DNA of 55,668 nt from contig NZ_SLXK01000029.1 in assembly GCF_004341035.1 (NCBI RefSeq), positions 1-55,668 of the forward strand, in the 5' to 3' direction. The stretch is from Scopulibacillus darangshiensis. GTDB taxonomy: Bacteria; Bacillota; Bacilli; Bacillales; Sporolactobacillaceae. This document shows positions 35,294-43,990 of the stretch, piece by piece. The notes under the pieces were generated by a model. The model did not search any database, was not told the DNA's origin, and worked only from the letters and a program-made list of their open reading frames with translations. Within the stretch, counting starts at the first letter, position 1; each line of letters begins with the position of its first letter. The translations under genes were made by a program, and so were the position numbers.

Positions 35294-36572
35294 CGTCATC
35301 TCCTTGAAGCTTCATCATCGCCTTTAAAATAGCAAATTCGCTGCCAAAATTACCCGCCTTTGTCACAACATCCAATTCTCTGCCGCTGTATAATCGTCCT
35401 AAAGGAATCCCTGGCTCAACTTCATCTATTAAATGAAATTCTGTCGCTTGGAGTTGCTTGAAGACTTGACCTGCGGTATCTCCTCCAGTAAGAAAAACTT
35501 TCTTTAGATGATTTTCGTTAATAATATCAGCGGCTAATTCACCTAATGCTTGAGATACTAAATCACTGGCTTCTTTAGGTGTATGGCCATAATACCCGCC
35601 TATTTCTTGCGTTTCCTTAACATCCTGAGAAGAATACAGCGCAATATGGTACCCTTGCTTTAATAACAACTGAGCCCTTTCCTTCAGAAATTGAAGTTCT
35701 TCATTTTTTAACCTTTGTTCTTGAACAACGTGTTTTGATGTCATCTCTATACCGACTGCTTTTGGATGAAGCAACACTTGATTTAACTGTTTTCTCCCTA
35801 TTCCGCTCATACTTCCGCTAACAAATAGTATTTGATCGCTATTCTTGGGGAACACCTGATTAGCATTTTGCTTTTTCCACCCGTAGTTAATTGGAAGGTA
35901 CTTGCTAAATCCCGCCGAACCAGCCCAAACAACAGCATATTTTGTCTGTCTGATAAAGGCCATAATCCGGTTTAGGTGCTCATCATTTACTGAGTCAAAT
36001 ACAATATAACGAATGCCTTTTTTCTTCATTTCCTTTAACTGTTTAGCGATATGCTCGCAGCCTCTTAATAGGTCTTCCACAGAAATATGGGCAACCTCTC
36101 TCCTGGACTGCTCTTGAATAAGCTGTGGCAGATAGGATGTTTTGACTGGTGTTTTGGGATCGTTTGCGACCTCTGTTTCATGTAATTTCCGTTGATTTAA
36201 ATAATGAAAACCATGTATGACTTGCCGGCCATTTTCCGGGTATCCCGGGGCAATAATGACAAAATCAGGTTGAAAGACATCATAAATCGCATTAATCTCT
36301 TGCCCGATGTTCCCTCTCATCGTAGAGTCTATTTTTTTATAAATAACATCACATGTCTCTTTCTTAATAAACTCTGAAACTCTTTTTACTTTTTCATAAG
36401 CTTGTTGTCCAGTAAGGGAACGGCTGTCGGTATCAAATATAACAACATCCTTATCGTGCAAAGCTTTGGCATCTTGATTAAAAACCACAGATGTTTTTAG
36501 CCCATACCCGCTTAACTGAACGCCGCTGTCACTTGCCCCTGTCAAATCGTCAGCTATAATTGATATCTTCAT
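35238..36572 (-). CDS. Four-carbon acid sugar kinase (DUF1537 family)
   Basis: A 444-aa kinase starting IIADDLTGASDSGVQLSGYG (split about 4-23), the invariant N-terminal motif of the family. It has YKKIDSTMRGNIGQEI and a C-terminal KVFLTGGDTAGQVF. Characterised relatives phosphorylate D-threonate, D-erythronate or L-threonate at C4. The last 20 or so codons (after KAMMKLQGDD) read into the start of pdxA2. This overlap of 56 bases is longer than needed for coupling, and the extra tail is probably unstructured. Confidence 0.85.
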   Translation of the reverse strand: MKISIIADDLTGASDSGVQLSGYGLKTSVVFNQDAKALHDKDVVIFDTDSRSLTGQQAYEKVKRVSEFIKKETCDVIYKKIDSTMRGNIGQEINAIYDVFQPDFVIIAPGYPENGRQVIHGFHYLNQRKLHETEVANDPKTPVKTSYLPQLIQEQSRREVAHISVEDLLRGCEHIAKQLKEMKKKGIRYIVFDSVNDEHLNRIMAFIRQTKYAVVWAGSAGFSKYLPINYGWKKQNANQVFPKNSDQILFVSGSMSGIGRKQLNQVLLHPKAVGIEMTSKHVVQEQRLKNEELQFLKERAQLLLKQGYHIALYSSQDVKETQEIGGYYGHTPKEASDLVSQALGELAADIINENHLKKVFLTGGDTAGQVFKQLQATEFHLIDEVEPGIPLGRLYSGRELDVVTKAGNFGSEFAILKAMMKLQGDDDDETYDRHNNGRRCRSRT

Positions 36573-36592
36573 GTCCTATCACATCGCTTTTC

Positions 36593-37765
36593 TTAAGGCA
36601 GTAGTTTCCGGTATATGTTCTTTATATCTTCCACACTTAGAGTTTTGGGATTATTGTTTAATAGTCGAGTAACTTTAGCGGCAGCCTCAGCCAAATCCTG
36701 TAAGTCTATTTCTTCAACACCGTATTTTTTCAAATTCTGTGGTATATCCAATTCCTTCGTCCATTTGTTAATTTGGGAAACAACCCGTTCGGCCGCTGCA
36801 TTCTCGCTGTCTCCGGCCTCAGAAATCCCCATCGCTTCCGCAACCCTCGATAATCTCCCAGTAATCGCATCCATATTAAATGCCATGACATGAGGCAATA
36901 ACATCGAATTGGCTACACCATGGGTGATATTAAATTTGCCTCCCAGCGGATATGCTAGCGCATGGACAGCAGCCGTTCCAGCACTTGTAAGAGCCATGCC
37001 CCCATACATAGAACCGATTATCATTTTTCCTCTTGCTGCGATAGATGCACCGTTGTGGTAGGCTTCTACAATACTAGATGAAATCAAACGAATGGAATCG
37101 AGAGCATAAGTATCGCTAATAGGATTTGCTTTATTTGAAATAAATGATTCTAGCGAGTGAGTGAAAGCATCCATTCCTGTAGCCGCTGTGATTGCGGCCG
37201 GTAATTCCAAGGTTAGAACAGGATCAATAAAAACGAGATCGGGCAGAAAATATTTGCTGACGATACCTATTTTAAGCTCCTCATCGGGTATAGTAACAAT
37301 GGCATTCGGTGTTACTTCGGAACCTGTACCTGAGGTAGAAGGAATAAGAATCGTCGGAATGCCCGGTCTTTCAATCACATCAGGTTCAAGGAGTTCGTGC
37401 ACCGATTTATCATTTGTTTTTAGGATCGAAAGGATTTTGGTAGCATCAAGAACACTGCCTCCACCAAGTCCAATAAATACATCATAATTTTCATTGGCAG
37501 GATCCTTATAAACCTCTTCTATATTGGCAACGGTTGGCTCTGGTAAGATCCCTGTTATAGTTCGAGAATCAATTCCCTTATTTGATAACTGGCTCTTAAC
37601 CTCATCAACAAAGCCAAGCCTGATAAGCGAGGGTGACGTAATAATTAGCGCTTTTTGAATGTCTTTCCCTATAAGATGAAGGTTTTCAGCTAATGATTGA
37701 ATCGAGTTTTGCCCAGAAATGATATGATTTGCCGTTTGAAAATGATAAAGTTGCTTCATAACCAT
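36593..37765 (-). CDS. Iron-containing (group III) alcohol dehydrogenase
   Basis: About 390 aa. Start codons at 37771 (GTG), 37765 (ATG) and 37759 (ATG) are all near AAGGAG/GGAG; I chose the middle one. NAD-binding GLGGGSVLDATK, LIPSTSGTGSEVTPNAIVT and the iron ligands in GMDAFTHSLESF (Asp/His) and ITHGVANSMLLPHVMAFN are present. It would reduce or oxidise a small aldehyde or semialdehyde formed in the acid-sugar pathway. It lies between the aldolase and the kinase genes. Confidence 0.85.
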   Translation of the reverse strand: MVMKQLYHFQTANHIISGQNSIQSLAENLHLIGKDIQKALIITSPSLIRLGFVDEVKSQLSNKGIDSRTITGILPEPTVANIEEVYKDPANENYDVFIGLGGGSVLDATKILSILKTNDKSVHELLEPDVIERPGIPTILIPSTSGTGSEVTPNAIVTIPDEELKIGIVSKYFLPDLVFIDPVLTLELPAAITAATGMDAFTHSLESFISNKANPISDTYALDSIRLISSSIVEAYHNGASIAARGKMIIGSMYGGMALTSAGTAAVHALAYPLGGKFNITHGVANSMLLPHVMAFNMDAITGRLSRVAEAMGISEAGDSENAAAERVVSQINKWTKELDIPQNLKKYGVEEIDLQDLAEAAAKVTRLLNNNPKTLSVEDIKNIYRKLLP

Positions 37766-37787
37766 CTCCACTCCTTAAAAATTCTTT

Positions 37788-38666
37788 TTATTTCTTATAT
37801 AACTGAAGCACGTCTCTTAGTCTGTTTGTTGCTTCTTCAGACAGTTCCATGACTGGCGACCTTGGCGGGCCGACTGGAATACCAAGAAGTTCTACAGCTT
37901 TTTTGAAAACAGATGGCGTTGTCCCCATTTTTGAGGCGTTTCGTATCGCTCTCAATTTATTTTGTGAAAGCTTAGCCTCTTCTAAATTCCCCTTTTTCCA
38001 GTTGTCATAAATGGATAAAACTAATTCAGGGAACATATTTGCTGTTGCGGCGACGCCGCCTTCCCCGCCAGCCATCAGTGTCCATAATATTAATGAATCG
38101 TTACCTGACAAAACCGAAAAGTCATCGTCTGTTTGTTCTATATATTGAAGAATCAAGTCAAAATTACCGCTGCTATCCTTTATGCCTTCAATGTGAGGTA
38201 TTCTGGACAAAACAGATACTGTTTCTGGTGCTAGCGAAACTCCTGTTCTGGATGGCATATTGTATAAAATAATTGGAAGCGATGTCGCCGCCGCTATTTT
38301 CTCATAATGCTTAATGAGCTCTGTTTGCGAGGGCGGATCGAAGTAGGGGGTAATAATCGAAAGCATGTTAGCACCGGTTTCCTCTATCTTTTTGGAAAAC
38401 GCAATAACTTCCTTTGTGCTATTCCCTCCCGTCCCTACAATGACTGGAACTCTTCCATTGGTCTCTTCGATGACAATTTGCGCGACTTTTATTTTTTCCT
38501 CTTCTGATAATGTAGCAAATTCACCATTTGTCCCTAAACAAAAAATGCCATGCACACCTGATTCAATAAGGTGATTAACTAATTGGCGTGTAACAGGTTC
38601 GTTTATTTCTTCTTCTTTAGTCAATGGGGTTAATATCGCAGGCACAACCCCTTTTAATTTCGGCAT
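37788..38666 (-). CDS. DapA-family aldolase (DHDPS/NAL superfamily)
   Basis: A 292-aa TIM-barrel enzyme. GTNGEFATLSEEEK (45-58) is the pyruvate-carboxylate loop, Tyr135 lies in LYNMPSRTG, and the Schiff-base lysine is Lys163 in GIKDSSGN. The family includes dihydrodipicolinate synthase, N-acetylneuraminate lyase and 2-keto-3-deoxy-sugar-acid aldolases. In an operon with a sugar-acid kinase and PdxA2, an aldolase acting on a keto-deoxy acid is most likely. The nearby sialidase-like gene leaves NAL activity possible. First gene of the operon, preceded by GGGGGAG. Confidence 0.82.
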   Translation of the reverse strand: MPKLKGVVPAILTPLTKEEEINEPVTRQLVNHLIESGVHGIFCLGTNGEFATLSEEEKIKVAQIVIEETNGRVPVIVGTGGNSTKEVIAFSKKIEETGANMLSIITPYFDPPSQTELIKHYEKIAAATSLPIILYNMPSRTGVSLAPETVSVLSRIPHIEGIKDSSGNFDLILQYIEQTDDDFSVLSGNDSLILWTLMAGGEGGVAATANMFPELVLSIYDNWKKGNLEEAKLSQNKLRAIRNASKMGTTPSVFKKAVELLGIPVGPPRSPVMELSEEATNRLRDVLQLYKK

Positions 38667-38705
38667 TTTGTCTCCCCCTTCTGGGTTGTTTAAAAATTAA
38701 ACACA

Positions 38706-38765
38706 TTGAGCGTTCTCAATTTCCATTCTAAACTCAAGTGTTGTTAATTGCAATAACGATTGCAA
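38706..38765 (-). promoter_or_regulatory. Sigma-A promoter and two palindromes of the acid-sugar operon
   Basis: On the minus strand TTGCAA (38748-38753) and TAGAAT (38725-38730) are 17 bases apart. A dyad TTGCAAT-CGTT-ATTGCAA (38748-38765) covers the -35 element, and TTGAG-AACG-CTCAA (38706-38719) lies just downstream of the -10. No -24/-12 element is present. The dyads are candidate sites for the PrpR-type regulator. Confidence 0.55.
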
Positions 38766-38784
38766 GATTTTTTGAAAAAAACAC

Positions 38785-38814
38785 ACAAAAAAAGGCGCTA
38801 TTTTAATTTGCGCC
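38785..38814 (-). terminator. Terminator overlapping the end of the PrpR-type regulator gene
   Basis: GGCGC (38810-38814) pairs with GCGCC (38794-38798) on the minus strand, followed by TTTTTTTG. The stop codon of the regulator is inside the hairpin, so the gene is cut off sharply from the aldolase promoter region. Confidence 0.75.
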
Positions 38815-40588
38815 ATAATGTTGAGCGATTTATGCCCAAACGTTTTGCAGCTTTAGATTGGTTCATTCCCTCCTCTTCCATAACTCTGCTTATCACTTTC
38901 CTTTCAATTTCCTCCAATGTCCCTGTTAATTCAATGTTGCACTTTTCATCATAAGCATCACCGACCGTCGTATACATAACCCTATCGACATCCTCTAATC
39001 CGATATATGGGTTATCACTTAAAATAACCAATTCCTCGACCACTCTTTTTAACTGATCAACATTATTTGGCCAGTCGTGATCTTTGAGTTTTTGTAAGGC
39101 TATTTCCCGAATGCCAGAAACTTGTTTCCCGTATTTAATGTTAAATTCATTTATAAAAAGCCGTGTTAAAATTTCAATGTCCTCTATTCTATTTTTTAAT
39201 GGGGGCAAAGTAAGATTTAGCGACGCTAGCAAGTTGTATAATTCTTGATCAAATAAACCCTTTTCTATTCGGTCATGTATATCATTGAATGATGACACAA
39301 TAATGCGAAATGGAGGATCAGTATTTTTATTCAGATAATCCAGTAACACTTTCTGATTGGCCATCGTTAAATGGTGTATGTCCTTCAAAAAGAAAGTTCC
39401 TTTTTCAACATAAGAAAGGAGATGGTCGTGTGATGGATCGCCGCTTAGTAACTGATCCCACGCTTTGTCGGGAATTAAATGACAATCTGCCTTAATAAAT
39501 GGATATGAGCTTTCTGAACTTCCTGAGTGAATAAAGTTAGCGATTCTTTCTTTTCCGGTGCCTTGTTCTCCGGTAATCCAAATAGGTGCTTCTACCGTAC
39601 TATATCTTTTCGCCCTTTCTATTACTTCCATAATGATGTCATTGCTTCCCGAGATTCCCTTGACCGTATGAGATGCATCCCCCGGTACCTGGCATCTTAT
39701 ATAGAGTCCCTGAACCTTTTCACCATGAAATAAATTTGTTTTTTTGACACGAAAAGCAGCATAAGGTTCATTTAAACCTTTTAAAGGAAAACCAGTTATT
39801 TCTAATAAGCCATCCTCAGTCTCAACAATTGTTTTAAATGGCCCCTTATCGATTATAGATAAAGCCCACTTTTTAATATTCAGCAAATGCTTTAGTTTTT
39901 CTTCGGGCAATTTTTTTACAAATCGATTCAAAAACACGGGCTTTAGATCTCCATCAAAAACGATAACGCCTTCATCTGCTTGTTCCACTATTGAATTAGG
40001 AATCACAAGGTCCTTTTTAAATGCAGTTAAAAATTTATAGGCATTCTTTGCCTCTTTAAATGCCTTTAAAACACTTTCTTTGCCAGAAGTTAATAAAATC
40101 CCGTTGAAACCCAATTCCTCTGCTTTTTGCACTGTTATCACATCACCAACGATCACATGATAGTCATCTTTTTGCAGCTCCAATAACTTTGGCTTAACAT
40201 CCTCTTCTTTAAATATGGTATACGTGCTAATATCAATGTCTAACAAAGAACAAATGATCGCTGCACCTTCCGCTATAGTCGGAAAACCAACTATAGCAGC
40301 TTTGCCCGGAAATCCCTTGACCAGGGTTAGAACACGCAACATGTCATATCCTGAAACTTCTATATCAATAACTGGAATGGATACCTGCTCTTGAATTAAT
40401 TTAGCCGTCCCACCTCGGCTAATAATAATATCAGCACCATTCCTTTCCGCTTCTGCCGCTATTTTAACACCTTCATTTAAATCACCGACTTCAACCTCAA
40501 CTTGCAACTCAATATTGTCCTCTTTTTCCCCTAAACTTACAATTAATTCTCTCAGTCCGCTATATGGGGCTATAACAACAATTTTCAT
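38798..40588 (-). CDS. PrpR-N/AAA+ regulator with degenerate sigma-54 motifs
   Basis: I start at ATG 40586-40588, eight bases after GGTGG; a GTG four codons earlier is possible. The 596-aa protein has a PrpR-N sensor domain (about 1-185; VVIAPYSGLRELIVSLG, ADIIISRGGTAKLI), a PAS-like segment (about 195-290), an AAA+ domain (Walker A GEQGTGKE, 340-347) and a Fis-type helix-turn-helix (NQSKAAKRLGINRSTLWRKL). The GAFTGA loop is absent and Walker B reads GTFFLKD instead of GTLFLDE. It should therefore not drive sigma-54 polymerase, and the target operon has a sigma-A promoter. Likely a ligand-responsive regulator of 31652-38666. Confidence 0.85.
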   Translation of the reverse strand: MKIVVIAPYSGLRELIVSLGEKEDNIELQVEVEVGDLNEGVKIAAEAERNGADIIISRGGTAKLIQEQVSIPVIDIEVSGYDMLRVLTLVKGFPGKAAIVGFPTIAEGAAIICSLLDIDISTYTIFKEEDVKPKLLELQKDDYHVIVGDVITVQKAEELGFNGILLTSGKESVLKAFKEAKNAYKFLTAFKKDLVIPNSIVEQADEGVIVFDGDLKPVFLNRFVKKLPEEKLKHLLNIKKWALSIIDKGPFKTIVETEDGLLEITGFPLKGLNEPYAAFRVKKTNLFHGEKVQGLYIRCQVPGDASHTVKGISGSNDIIMEVIERAKRYSTVEAPIWITGEQGTGKERIANFIHSGSSESSYPFIKADCHLIPDKAWDQLLSGDPSHDHLLSYVEKGTFFLKDIHHLTMANQKVLLDYLNKNTDPPFRIIVSSFNDIHDRIEKGLFDQELYNLLASLNLTLPPLKNRIEDIEILTRLFINEFNIKYGKQVSGIREIALQKLKDHDWPNNVDQLKRVVEELVILSDNPYIGLEDVDRVMYTTVGDAYDEKCNIELTGTLEEIERKVISRVMEEEGMNQSKAAKRLGINRSTLWRKLK

Positions 40589-40717
40589 TTTCCCATCCAC
40601 CTACTGTTGCGATTTTCAACACTTAACATTACTATAACAAAAAACATATGCTAAGGAAAATCAAGCAATGATATAAAATGAAGGACCTGCCTTATTTTAA
40701 TGCTTGCATGCCGCCAA

Positions 40718-40746
40718 AAACCCACGCTTAACCTTGACGTGGGTTT
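40718..40746 (-). terminator. Terminator of the yxe-like operon
   Basis: AAACCCACG and CGTGGGTTT arms with an eleven-base loop, followed by a short T-run on the minus strand, five bases after the end of the MmgE/PrpD gene. Confidence 0.8.
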
Positions 40747-40751
40747 GTCTA

Positions 40752-42101
40752 TTATTTAACTAGCAATTCCATAATAACTTCAATCCCTACGGTACCTTCC
40801 GCTGAAAACACTTTAATCAATGGCTCGGATTTTTGTTTTAATAATTTGTTAGCCTTCTCTAGTAAATCCTCCATATTCAAAGGATTCCCAGGCGAACCAT
40901 ATGGGACATCAATTCTCGATCGGTGCTTAACTCCATTTTTCATTATGATTTCAACAATGTTATACCGATTTTTGGGATAGCTGTTTTTGCTGACAGGAAT
41001 GTTTTTATCATATAGTCTTGTCATCTTTTTTATTAATGCCTTTGTTTCTTCTGAAATGGACTCTATGATGAAATTTTCAATAGATAAATCTTCATTTTGC
41101 AACAAAAGGGCGACACAATATTCAGCGCTAAAACGCCCCTCTTCACCGTTTTCTGGCATTCTATAAACGAGCGCAGCATCCCCGTTCGGCGGAAAATATA
41201 AATTTATATGTTCAATATCGTCAATTATAAAAGTATGATTTTTCATTATCTCTTTTGCAGCATCAATAACGTGAGCGTTCGCTGAACAGCAAGGATATAA
41301 TTTAAACCACAATCCAGGGCGGTCAACAGCCCAATGGTCTCCCCAATCGGCAAAGAATTTATTGGCATCTTCCTTATTTTCGCCATACATCGACAGCAAG
41401 CCATTTTTGGAAACAATCGTGTTTTCATTCCCGGTTACTTTGCTTTTCACAAAATGGAGAATTTGCCAGGCTTTTTGTGCTGCAAGACCCGCATGCAATG
41501 GTTTGATCACGGTGCCAAAATGGCTTCTTGAGCCGCTGATTTGGGAGACACATAGATCCAATGATTGGCTAAATTCTAATAAAGAAAAGTCTAAATAATA
41601 AGCACCTGCTGAGACAGCACCATATAAGCCAGCCGTCGCGGTTGTATGGAAGCCCTTTTCGTAATGCTTGGTTCCCAACAATCTTGAAACTCGGGTCATC
41701 ATTTCAATGCCGATAAGATAAGCTTCATAGAATCGATTGGTTTTTCTATGCTGTTCTGTTAAGGACAATAATAGGCTTAAAATGACAGCTGAGGGATGAC
41801 CGCGAATCTCGGAATGAACATCATCTAAATCTAACGCATGCGCAGAATAGCCGTTGATCAAACACGCATCAAATGGGTATGTGCATGCGGTGCTGCCGAT
41901 AATTGATGTTTCCCCGTGACCGGTGTAAATTGCTGTTTTTAATACATTTTTGAAGTTTGGCTCATGTTCAACAGTTGAATAACAGCAAATAAAATAATCC
42001 AGTAACCCTTTTTTTAAATGACTTTTCGTCTCTTCATCGAGTTGATCATATTTTGGTGCCGTATGAATCGATTTTACAATTTCCCGAGTTAAATTATCCA
42101 T
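40752..42101 (-). CDS. yxeQ: MmgE/PrpD family protein (YxeQ-like)
   Basis: A 449-aa protein (B. subtilis YxeQ is of similar size). Signatures are SAHALDLDDVHSEIRGHPSA (about 91-110), GFHTTATAGLYGAVSAGAYY and the Cys-rich YPCCSANAHVIDA. The family includes 2-methylcitrate dehydratase, cis-aconitate decarboxylase and iminodisuccinate epimerase, all acting on succinate-like acids. It is the last gene of the operon and overlaps the M20 gene by eight bases. Its exact role in S-(2-succino)cysteine breakdown is not settled. Confidence 0.82.
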   Translation of the reverse strand: MDNLTREIVKSIHTAPKYDQLDEETKSHLKKGLLDYFICCYSTVEHEPNFKNVLKTAIYTGHGETSIIGSTACTYPFDACLINGYSAHALDLDDVHSEIRGHPSAVILSLLLSLTEQHRKTNRFYEAYLIGIEMMTRVSRLLGTKHYEKGFHTTATAGLYGAVSAGAYYLDFSLLEFSQSLDLCVSQISGSRSHFGTVIKPLHAGLAAQKAWQILHFVKSKVTGNENTIVSKNGLLSMYGENKEDANKFFADWGDHWAVDRPGLWFKLYPCCSANAHVIDAAKEIMKNHTFIIDDIEHINLYFPPNGDAALVYRMPENGEEGRFSAEYCVALLLQNEDLSIENFIIESISEETKALIKKMTRLYDKNIPVSKNSYPKNRYNIVEIIMKNGVKHRSRIDVPYGSPGNPLNMEDLLEKANKLLKQKSEPLIKVFSAEGTVGIEVIMELLVK

Positions 42102-43236
42102 TGTTCAAGACATTTACAGCTAAATTGGAGAAAAATTCAGAAGCGACTTTTATGGCGTCCTCGCTTAAGTCGAACTGGGGATGATGCCATTCCCTTGGCC
42201 CGTCCACACCCATCCAGACGAAGAAACCAGGAATATAATTTTGGTAATAAGCGAAATCTTCTCCAGCGGAGCTTGGTTCCGCATCAATAGGTTGATAGCC
42301 TATTTCATTAATTGTAGATCTAATAATATTTTCATATTTGGAATCGTTGTTCACAACCGGCAAATATTCATCCCAGATAAATTCCACCGAGCCTTCATTT
42401 CCTTCCGCAATAGAAGCAGCCAGTTTTTCCATTAAACCCGGGATTGCTTGGCGGGCCTTCGGTTGAAATGTTCTGACCGTCCCTTCAAGGGTAACGGTAT
42501 CCGGAATGACATTCCACGTGTTTCCCCCGTGAATACTTGTAATGCTGACAACAGCATTATCAAACAAATCCATTCTTCTTGAAATAATGGTTTGCACCGC
42601 TGTGACGTATTGGCTGGCAATCACGATGGGATCAATGGCATTATGAGGAATGCCGGCATGACCGCCAATCCCTTTGAATTTAATTTCAAATTTATCGACG
42701 CTTGCCATTAACCCCTCGGATTTAACACCTATTGTGCCAACAGGCAGATCGGGTTTATTATGCATGCCAAAGATGGAAGTCACATCTTCTAAGGCACCCT
42801 TCTCCACCAACTTTTTAGCACCTTGCGCAATTTCTTCTGCTGGCTGGAAAATAACCCTTACCGTACCTTTTAATTTGTCCTTCTGTTCATTTAATAGCAT
42901 CGCCGCCCCTAAAATGGAGACTGTATGGAAATCATGGCCGCAAGCATGCATGATGCCATCATGTTTAGATTTAAAAGGAACAACTGTTTCCTCTTTTATC
43001 GGCAATGCATCAATATCAGCTCTTAATGCAATCGTCGGCCCATCATGATCTCCTTTTATCACTGCTATAACACCGGTTTCTAAATCAAAAGGCAATATGC
43101 GAATATCATGATGCTTCAGCCATTCTTTGATATGCTTTGTTGTATTCCGTTCTTCAAATGCGAGTTCAGGATTTTCGTGCAAATACCTGCGTTTACTGAT
43201 TAAGTCTTCGAAAAGTTCCTGAGTCATATTAATCAT
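42094..43236 (-). CDS. yxeP: M20 family N-acetyl-cysteine-type deacetylase (YxeP-like)
   Basis: A 380-aa M20D amidohydrolase, the same length as B. subtilis YxeP. The motifs are RRYLHENPELAFEERNTT, LRADIDALPIKEET, MHACGHDFHTV, FQPAEEIAQGAKKLVEKGAL and SSAGEDFAYYQ. In the B. subtilis pathway this enzyme removes the acetyl group after the C-S bond has been cut. It overlaps the neighbours on both sides by eight bases, so translation is coupled. Confidence 0.85.
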   Translation of the reverse strand: MINMTQELFEDLISKRRYLHENPELAFEERNTTKHIKEWLKHHDIRILPFDLETGVIAVIKGDHDGPTIALRADIDALPIKEETVVPFKSKHDGIMHACGHDFHTVSILGAAMLLNEQKDKLKGTVRVIFQPAEEIAQGAKKLVEKGALEDVTSIFGMHNKPDLPVGTIGVKSEGLMASVDKFEIKFKGIGGHAGIPHNAIDPIVIASQYVTAVQTIISRRMDLFDNAVVSITSIHGGNTWNVIPDTVTLEGTVRTFQPKARQAIPGLMEKLAASIAEGNEGSVEFIWDEYLPVVNNDSKYENIIRSTINEIGYQPIDAEPSSAGEDFAYYQNYIPGFFVWMGVDGPREWHHPQFDLSEDAIKVASEFFSNLAVNVLNNG

Positions 43237-43978
43237 TTAATTCACCTGTTCCTATTTTATTTAAAAATTGTTGTGTGCGCGGGGATTGAGGACGATTAAA
43301 CATTTCTTTCGGGTTGTTTTGTTCAACAATCGAGCCGTCTGCCATAAAAATAACGCGGTCCGCCACTTCTTCCGCAAACTGCATTTCATGTGTAACGATA
43401 ATCATCGTTGTTTTTAATTGCGCAATGTCCTTTATAACTTGCAACACTTCGGAGACCCATTCCGGATCAAGAGCAGATGTCGGTTCATCAAACAAAATAG
43501 CACGCGGTTTAACAGCAAGCGCACGGGCAATCCCAACGCGCTGCTGCTGACCTCCGGACAAGGTAACAGGATATTGATAGAATTGATCTTTAAGGCCTAC
43601 CTTAACAAGCAGTTCCTTTCCAATGTCCTCTGCTTCCTGTCTTTTCATTTTCTTAGCTATAATCAGCGACTCTGTCACATTTTCCAAAGCCGTTTTGTTT
43701 TTAAACAGGTTATAATGTTGAAACACCATCGCTGTTTTCTGACGGAGCTGATGCATTTCTTTGGCATTCATTTTTTTGACATCCACTTTAGTGTCAGCAA
43801 TTTGGATGAGTCCCTCGTCTGGCTTCTCCAATAAATTAAGGCAACGCAAAAAAGTAGATTTGCCTGAGCCTGATGGCCCTATAATGGCTAGTACTTCTCC
43901 TTGGTCCACATGAACATCAATACCGTCCAAAACCACATTATCACCAAATTGTTTCTTTAAATTCTTAACAGTTATCAT
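43229..43978 (-). CDS. yxeO: Polar amino acid ABC transporter ATPase (YxeO-like)
   Basis: A 249-aa ATPase: Walker A GPSGSGKST (34-42), Q-loop MVFQHYNLF, signature LSGGQQQRVGIARAL and Walker B AILFDEPTSALDPE, followed by the switch histidine in IIVTHEM. It belongs to the GlnQ/TcyN class of ATPases for amino acid importers. Length equals that of B. subtilis YxeO. It is twelve bases downstream of the permease gene. Confidence 0.92.
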   Translation of the reverse strand: MITVKNLKKQFGDNVVLDGIDVHVDQGEVLAIIGPSGSGKSTFLRCLNLLEKPDEGLIQIADTKVDVKKMNAKEMHQLRQKTAMVFQHYNLFKNKTALENVTESLIIAKKMKRQEAEDIGKELLVKVGLKDQFYQYPVTLSGGQQQRVGIARALAVKPRAILFDEPTSALDPEWVSEVLQVIKDIAQLKTTMIIVTHEMQFAEEVADRVIFMADGSIVEQNNPKEMFNRPQSPRTQQFLNKIGTGELND

Positions 43979-43990
43979 ATATAAACCCCT

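Noticed and set aside
31652-38666. Sialic acid catabolic operon, suggested by a sialidase-like gene and a DapA/NAL-type aldolase
   Set aside because: No nanE, nanK, nagA or nagB genes; the kinase and PdxA2 indicate a four-carbon acid route instead.
38667-38797. Possible sigma-54 promoter for the acid-sugar operon, expected from the PrpR-type regulator
   Set aside because: No GG-N10-GC pair in a TGGCA/TTGCA context is present; a sigma-A promoter with 17-base spacing fits better.
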